Source: Bacteroidota bacterium
Lineage (GTDB): Bacteria; Bacteroidota; Bacteroidia; Bacteroidales; Lentimicrobiaceae
Direction: 5' to 3'
Assembly: GCA_023417935.1 (NCBI GenBank)
Contig: JAEZDY010000036.1
Location: 76,332 to 140,331, forward strand
Length of the DNA stretch: 64,000 nucleotides
A program made the translations under genes and the position numbers. The notes beneath the pieces were generated by a model. That model was not told where the DNA came from. It saw only the letters and a program-made list of their open reading frames with translations, and did not search any database. Numbering within the stretch: position 1 is the stretch's first letter; every line of letters begins with the position of its first letter. This document shows, in pieces, positions 61,235-64,000 of the stretch.

Positions 61235-62469
61235 AGCCATTCACTGCATATAATGTTTCTGACATTGGTGCATTAGGTTCATATTATGCTAAACCAGTAA
61301 GCTGTGAAACATGGATTGGTAAACCAGAAAATCCAGAGGAAAAACTTCTTTCAGACTACAATGCAAGTGTTATAGCTGAAACCCAGGTTCTGGAATCAAT
61401 ATCAGTTCTTCAAGATGGCGGAAGTACTGAAAATACAATTAATGAAATAAATACAACAGATCCAAATAATGCATTCATCTTAACTGAAGATTTACTTACA
61501 ATTTCTCCTTATTTAAGTACTGAAACATTAAGTGTAATAGCCGAGGATGAATATGTTATGGATAATTCATTGGTTCGTGATATTTTAGTTTCAAATCCTC
61601 ATGCTGGTAAATCAACTAATTTATTATCAAAAATAGAAAATAGATTAGATCCAATGTCTGATGATATGTATCTTGAAATCTTGGAAGCAAGTGAGAATAT
61701 AGGCCCATATGAACAAATGCTAGAATCTTTTGTGAATTACAATTCGGTTAGGTACGATAGGTTTGATAAATTAGCAGAAAAGTACATCTCGGAAACTGAA
61801 AATCCGAACTCGATGCAAAAACTGGTAAATCTTGTAAACACTGATAATTCACTTTATGCAGATATGATCCTACTCAGGCATTATGTATCTATGGGAATGA
61901 TGAATGAAGCTGTTACTAGAAATAACACTTTAATGAATCGCTTCTCAACTATTGATAATATTGAACTACTTCAAAGCCAGGTTTCTGAATTCCTTTCAAT
62001 CTACAGTGCTGTAATGGATACAAATGGAATCGATTCAACTGAATTGACTGCACTTCAAACGCTTATTGAAACTGGTGAGTACCCTGTTAACAATTGGGCT
62101 TCAAAGTTGAACTCTTTCATTATTGGAACTAATATGAATGAATCTTATGTTCTACCAATACCTGGTGAGTTACAAAACACAAGGGTTAGGCCAGCTGCTT
62201 CCAAAAAGGATAATACAAATATTCTTTCAATTTATCCAAATCCTGCAAAAGATTATATCATTGCAAGCTACAGGACATCTGAAGGGACTTCAGATAATAA
62301 AATCATAATCAGATCCATCGACGGTAAGATTTTACTTGAATCTAATTTGGCTGGGTCAGTAAATAGCAAGACCATCTATTTAGAAGGACTTAATAGTAGA
62401 ACTTATATTGTTGAATTAATTAGCAATAATAATTCAATTGCAACTACTAAGCTTCAAATAATTCGCTAA
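61183..62469 (+). CDS. C-terminal part of the subtilisin-like protein with T9SS type A domain
   Basis: 428 residues in the frame one base away from the preceding part. The same frame is open back to 61108 and reads PAGNVFSQQPNTVHINNRAG before the first ATG, which is a natural continuation of the beta-helix protein. So this ATG is not a true start. The middle is helical and low in recognisable motifs. The end is a type A sorting domain (LSIYPNPAKDYIIASYRTS, IIRSIDGKILLES, RTYIVELISNNNSIA). Without a signal peptide this piece could not be exported by itself. A single missing base near 61108-61120, genuine or a sequencing error, explains the split. Confidence 0.8.
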   Translation: MQYYYHGKSYTIPYIWLKPFTAYNVSDIGALGSYYAKPVSCETWIGKPENPEEKLLSDYNASVIAETQVLESISVLQDGGSTENTINEINTTDPNNAFILTEDLLTISPYLSTETLSVIAEDEYVMDNSLVRDILVSNPHAGKSTNLLSKIENRLDPMSDDMYLEILEASENIGPYEQMLESFVNYNSVRYDRFDKLAEKYISETENPNSMQKLVNLVNTDNSLYADMILLRHYVSMGMMNEAVTRNNTLMNRFSTIDNIELLQSQVSEFLSIYSAVMDTNGIDSTELTALQTLIETGEYPVNNWASKLNSFIIGTNMNESYVLPIPGELQNTRVRPAASKKDNTNILSIYPNPAKDYIIASYRTSEGTSDNKIIIRSIDGKILLESNLAGSVNSKTIYLEGLNSRTYIVELISNNNSIATTKLQIIR

Positions 62470-62475
62470 ATTTAC

Positions 62476-62508
62476 AGCAGGGTAATACTCGTATAGTGTT
62501 ACCCTGCT
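62476..62508. terminator. Hairpin terminator after the subtilisin-like gene
   Basis: AGCAGGGTAATAC and GTGTTACCCTGCT form a 13-base-pair stem with one T/G wobble and a 7-base loop, followed by an AT-rich run. It begins seven bases after the stop codon. Confidence 0.8.
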
Positions 62509-62526
62509 ATTTATATACTTATTGAT

Positions 62527-64000
62527 ATGAAGCGACTTACTATTTTCTTTTTTCTTTTCCTTCTCATTAAACTGACCTATGGGCAGTGGCCAGCAGTTTT
62601 CGGAACTGAATATTATTGGGCAACACCAAATCACACCAGAGAAACTTACGATAAAGGTTTTTTATTAACTTTAGATTTTGAATCCCAGCCTAATACGCCA
62701 TATGGATCGTGTATTATAAAAACCGATATCAATGGTAATGAGCTTTGGAGGAAGCGAATAGGTAACAGCTCAAAACACTTAGAAATCCTGGGAGTTGCTT
62801 TAGATCCGGAAAACAACTTATATATTACTGGAGCTACTGCACAGTTTGATGATTGGAGAGATCCATTTATTATGAAGCTCAATCCGTGTATGGAAGTTGA
62901 GTGGTGCAATATTTATGCAAGTCCCGGCCTTGATGATCTTGCTTTTGAGATAGTATATGTGCCTCAGTTGAATACATTCACTGTCAATTTATACTATACC
63001 CGTCTTATTGACAATACCCGCTTATTAAACATCGATACTGATGGAAACGAAGTATGGAGTAATTATTATGGAAATAATTACAATTATACTGGTATTTTGC
63101 CTTTTGGATTAACAAATATCTCTATTGATACCAGCAACCTAGTGTATGGTTTCGCCTATGCAAGGATTGATAGCACATCAGTTTTTGAACTCGAACCGTA
63201 TTGGTTAAAAGTCGCACATGATGGAACGCCTGTATGGGAAAAATACAGATTACCTGATTCTGTTTTTGGCGGAGGTGAGACCAGGGAGGAACCTTTTATG
63301 CAGAATCAAAATAGTTTCATTAGCGGTGTACAATCCTCACATAATTGTCAATTAGTGCAATTGAGTTATGAAGATGGAAGTTATGAGTGGATAAAAACCT
63401 TGTATCAACCTGACTCAATAGTTGCCTGCGTTTTAAATATGTGTACAAAATTCAACAGCCACATATACGCAGGTGTCCAATATTTCGATACCGGTTATGA
63501 TGCGAAAGGCAAAGGTTCATTGCAAAAAAACGACACTCTTGGAAACTTCATAATGGAAACAATTCTTCCTGTCAATTTCACTACTGTGATTGAAGATATA
63601 TGTATAACTCACGACAATAAATTACTGATATCAGCAAACTATAGCCTATCGCATAGAGATGTCATGCTTATCAAATATACAGAAGACTTGGTATATGCTG
63701 ATTTAAACACTGACCAATTAACTTACGACAGTTTATGTCCAACAACAATCACTTCAGGCACTATTGAATTAGCTTGTAATATTATTACGGGTATAAATAA
63801 GCAATCTAATAAAGGAATTTCAAAGCTTATAATTGCACCCAATCCGGCTGATGATTATACAGTTATATATTTGCCTGAAACAATTGAAACCGGCACCTGG
63901 CAGGGTGTTATGGATGTTACAACATACAGGAGTGACTATGTTAGGAATCTTACTATGGACATAGTTAACATTAACGGGCAGAGAGTGTATTCAAAACCAT
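62527..64000 (+). CDS. Secreted propeller-like protein with T9SS domain, 3' end outside window
   Basis: The frame opens at ATG 62527 and stays open to the window end, 491 codons. A signal peptide (RLTIFFFLFLLIKLTYGQ) is followed by beta-propeller-like repeats of the form IIKTDINGNELWRKRIG, LDPENNLYITGAT and LNIDTDGNEVWSNYYG. At the end a type A sorting domain begins (APNPADDYTVIYLPE, VNINGQRVYSKP), so only the last 15-30 residues are missing. No enzyme motif is seen. It lies 57 bases after the subtilisin-like gene, behind a terminator. Confidence 0.85.
   Translation, partial: MKRLTIFFFLFLLIKLTYGQWPAVFGTEYYWATPNHTRETYDKGFLLTLDFESQPNTPYGSCIIKTDINGNELWRKRIGNSSKHLEILGVALDPENNLYITGATAQFDDWRDPFIMKLNPCMEVEWCNIYASPGLDDLAFEIVYVPQLNTFTVNLYYTRLIDNTRLLNIDTDGNEVWSNYYGNNYNYTGILPFGLTNISIDTSNLVYGFAYARIDSTSVFELEPYWLKVAHDGTPVWEKYRLPDSVFGGGETREEPFMQNQNSFISGVQSSHNCQLVQLSYEDGSYEWIKTLYQPDSIVACVLNMCTKFNSHIYAGVQYFDTGYDAKGKGSLQKNDTLGNFIMETILPVNFTTVIEDICITHDNKLLISANYSLSHRDVMLIKYTEDLVYADLNTDQLTYDSLCPTTITSGTIELACNIITGINKQSNKGISKLIIAPNPADDYTVIYLPETIETGTWQGVMDVTTYRSDYVRNLTMDIVNINGQRVYSKP

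Overview
The window looks like a chromosomal segment of a Bacteroidota bacterium, most likely Bacteroidales-like and possibly uncultured. The support is: many secreted proteins with type IX secretion (T9SS) C-terminal sorting domains; GldA-type ABC ATPase; an MraZ-to-FtsZ division cluster with a PASTA-bearing FtsI and meso-DAP-type MurE; a rplM-rpsI-rpsB-tsf operon; split glycine-lipid acyltransferases; promoters of the TTTG / TAnnTTTG type; and starts with no Shine-Dalgarno sequence. No rRNA, tRNA, CRISPR array or insertion sequence was recognised.

Layout. 1-7.2 kb: the 3' part of mutS2, small genes, an acyl-CoA carboxylase carboxyltransferase plus biotin carrier, engB, and a coupled glsA/glsB-like pair. 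7.4-22.9 kb: the division and cell-wall (dcw) cluster mraZ-rsmH-ftsL-ftsI-murE-mraY-murD-ftsW-murG-murC-ftsQ-ftsA-ftsZ-yqeY, preceded by a TGGGA-repeat MraZ operator. Its murD keeps only the C-terminal domain. 23.0-25.9 kb: the ribosomal operon on the minus strand, with a structured leader. 26.1-28.8 kb: gldA-like gene and metK, the latter behind a SAM-II-like riboswitch. 28.9-36.1 kb: mixed housekeeping and secreted genes (Omp28-like, S4 domain, esterase lipoprotein, CorA, acyl-ACP thioesterase, FN3-like lipoprotein).

36.2-43.8 kb: two paralogous minus-strand propeller/PKD surface proteins flank a plus-strand HipB-HipS-HipT three-gene toxin-antitoxin module. 43.8-47.1 kb: GC-richer hutU and a family 2 glycosyltransferase. 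47.4-50 kb: a degenerate J-domain membrane protein, a HTH-DUF6922/AbiEii-type module, and a small membrane protein. 50.1-53.7 kb: a three-gene set of secreted proteins; two lack a T9SS domain but share a short Ile-aromatic-His-(His/Asn) C-terminus, and the third carries a type B (gliding-motility-type) sorting domain. 54.2 kb to the end: a papain-like protease with an EF-hand/dockerin-like insert, a subtilisin-like protease split by a frameshift, and a truncated propeller protein, all T9SS cargo.

The dcw operon supplies peptidoglycan precursors and the divisome, the ribosomal operon is autonomous, and the distal half is accessory: T9SS cargo, two toxin-antitoxin modules, and several small palindromic or tandem repeats. 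No T9SS machinery gene lies in the window.
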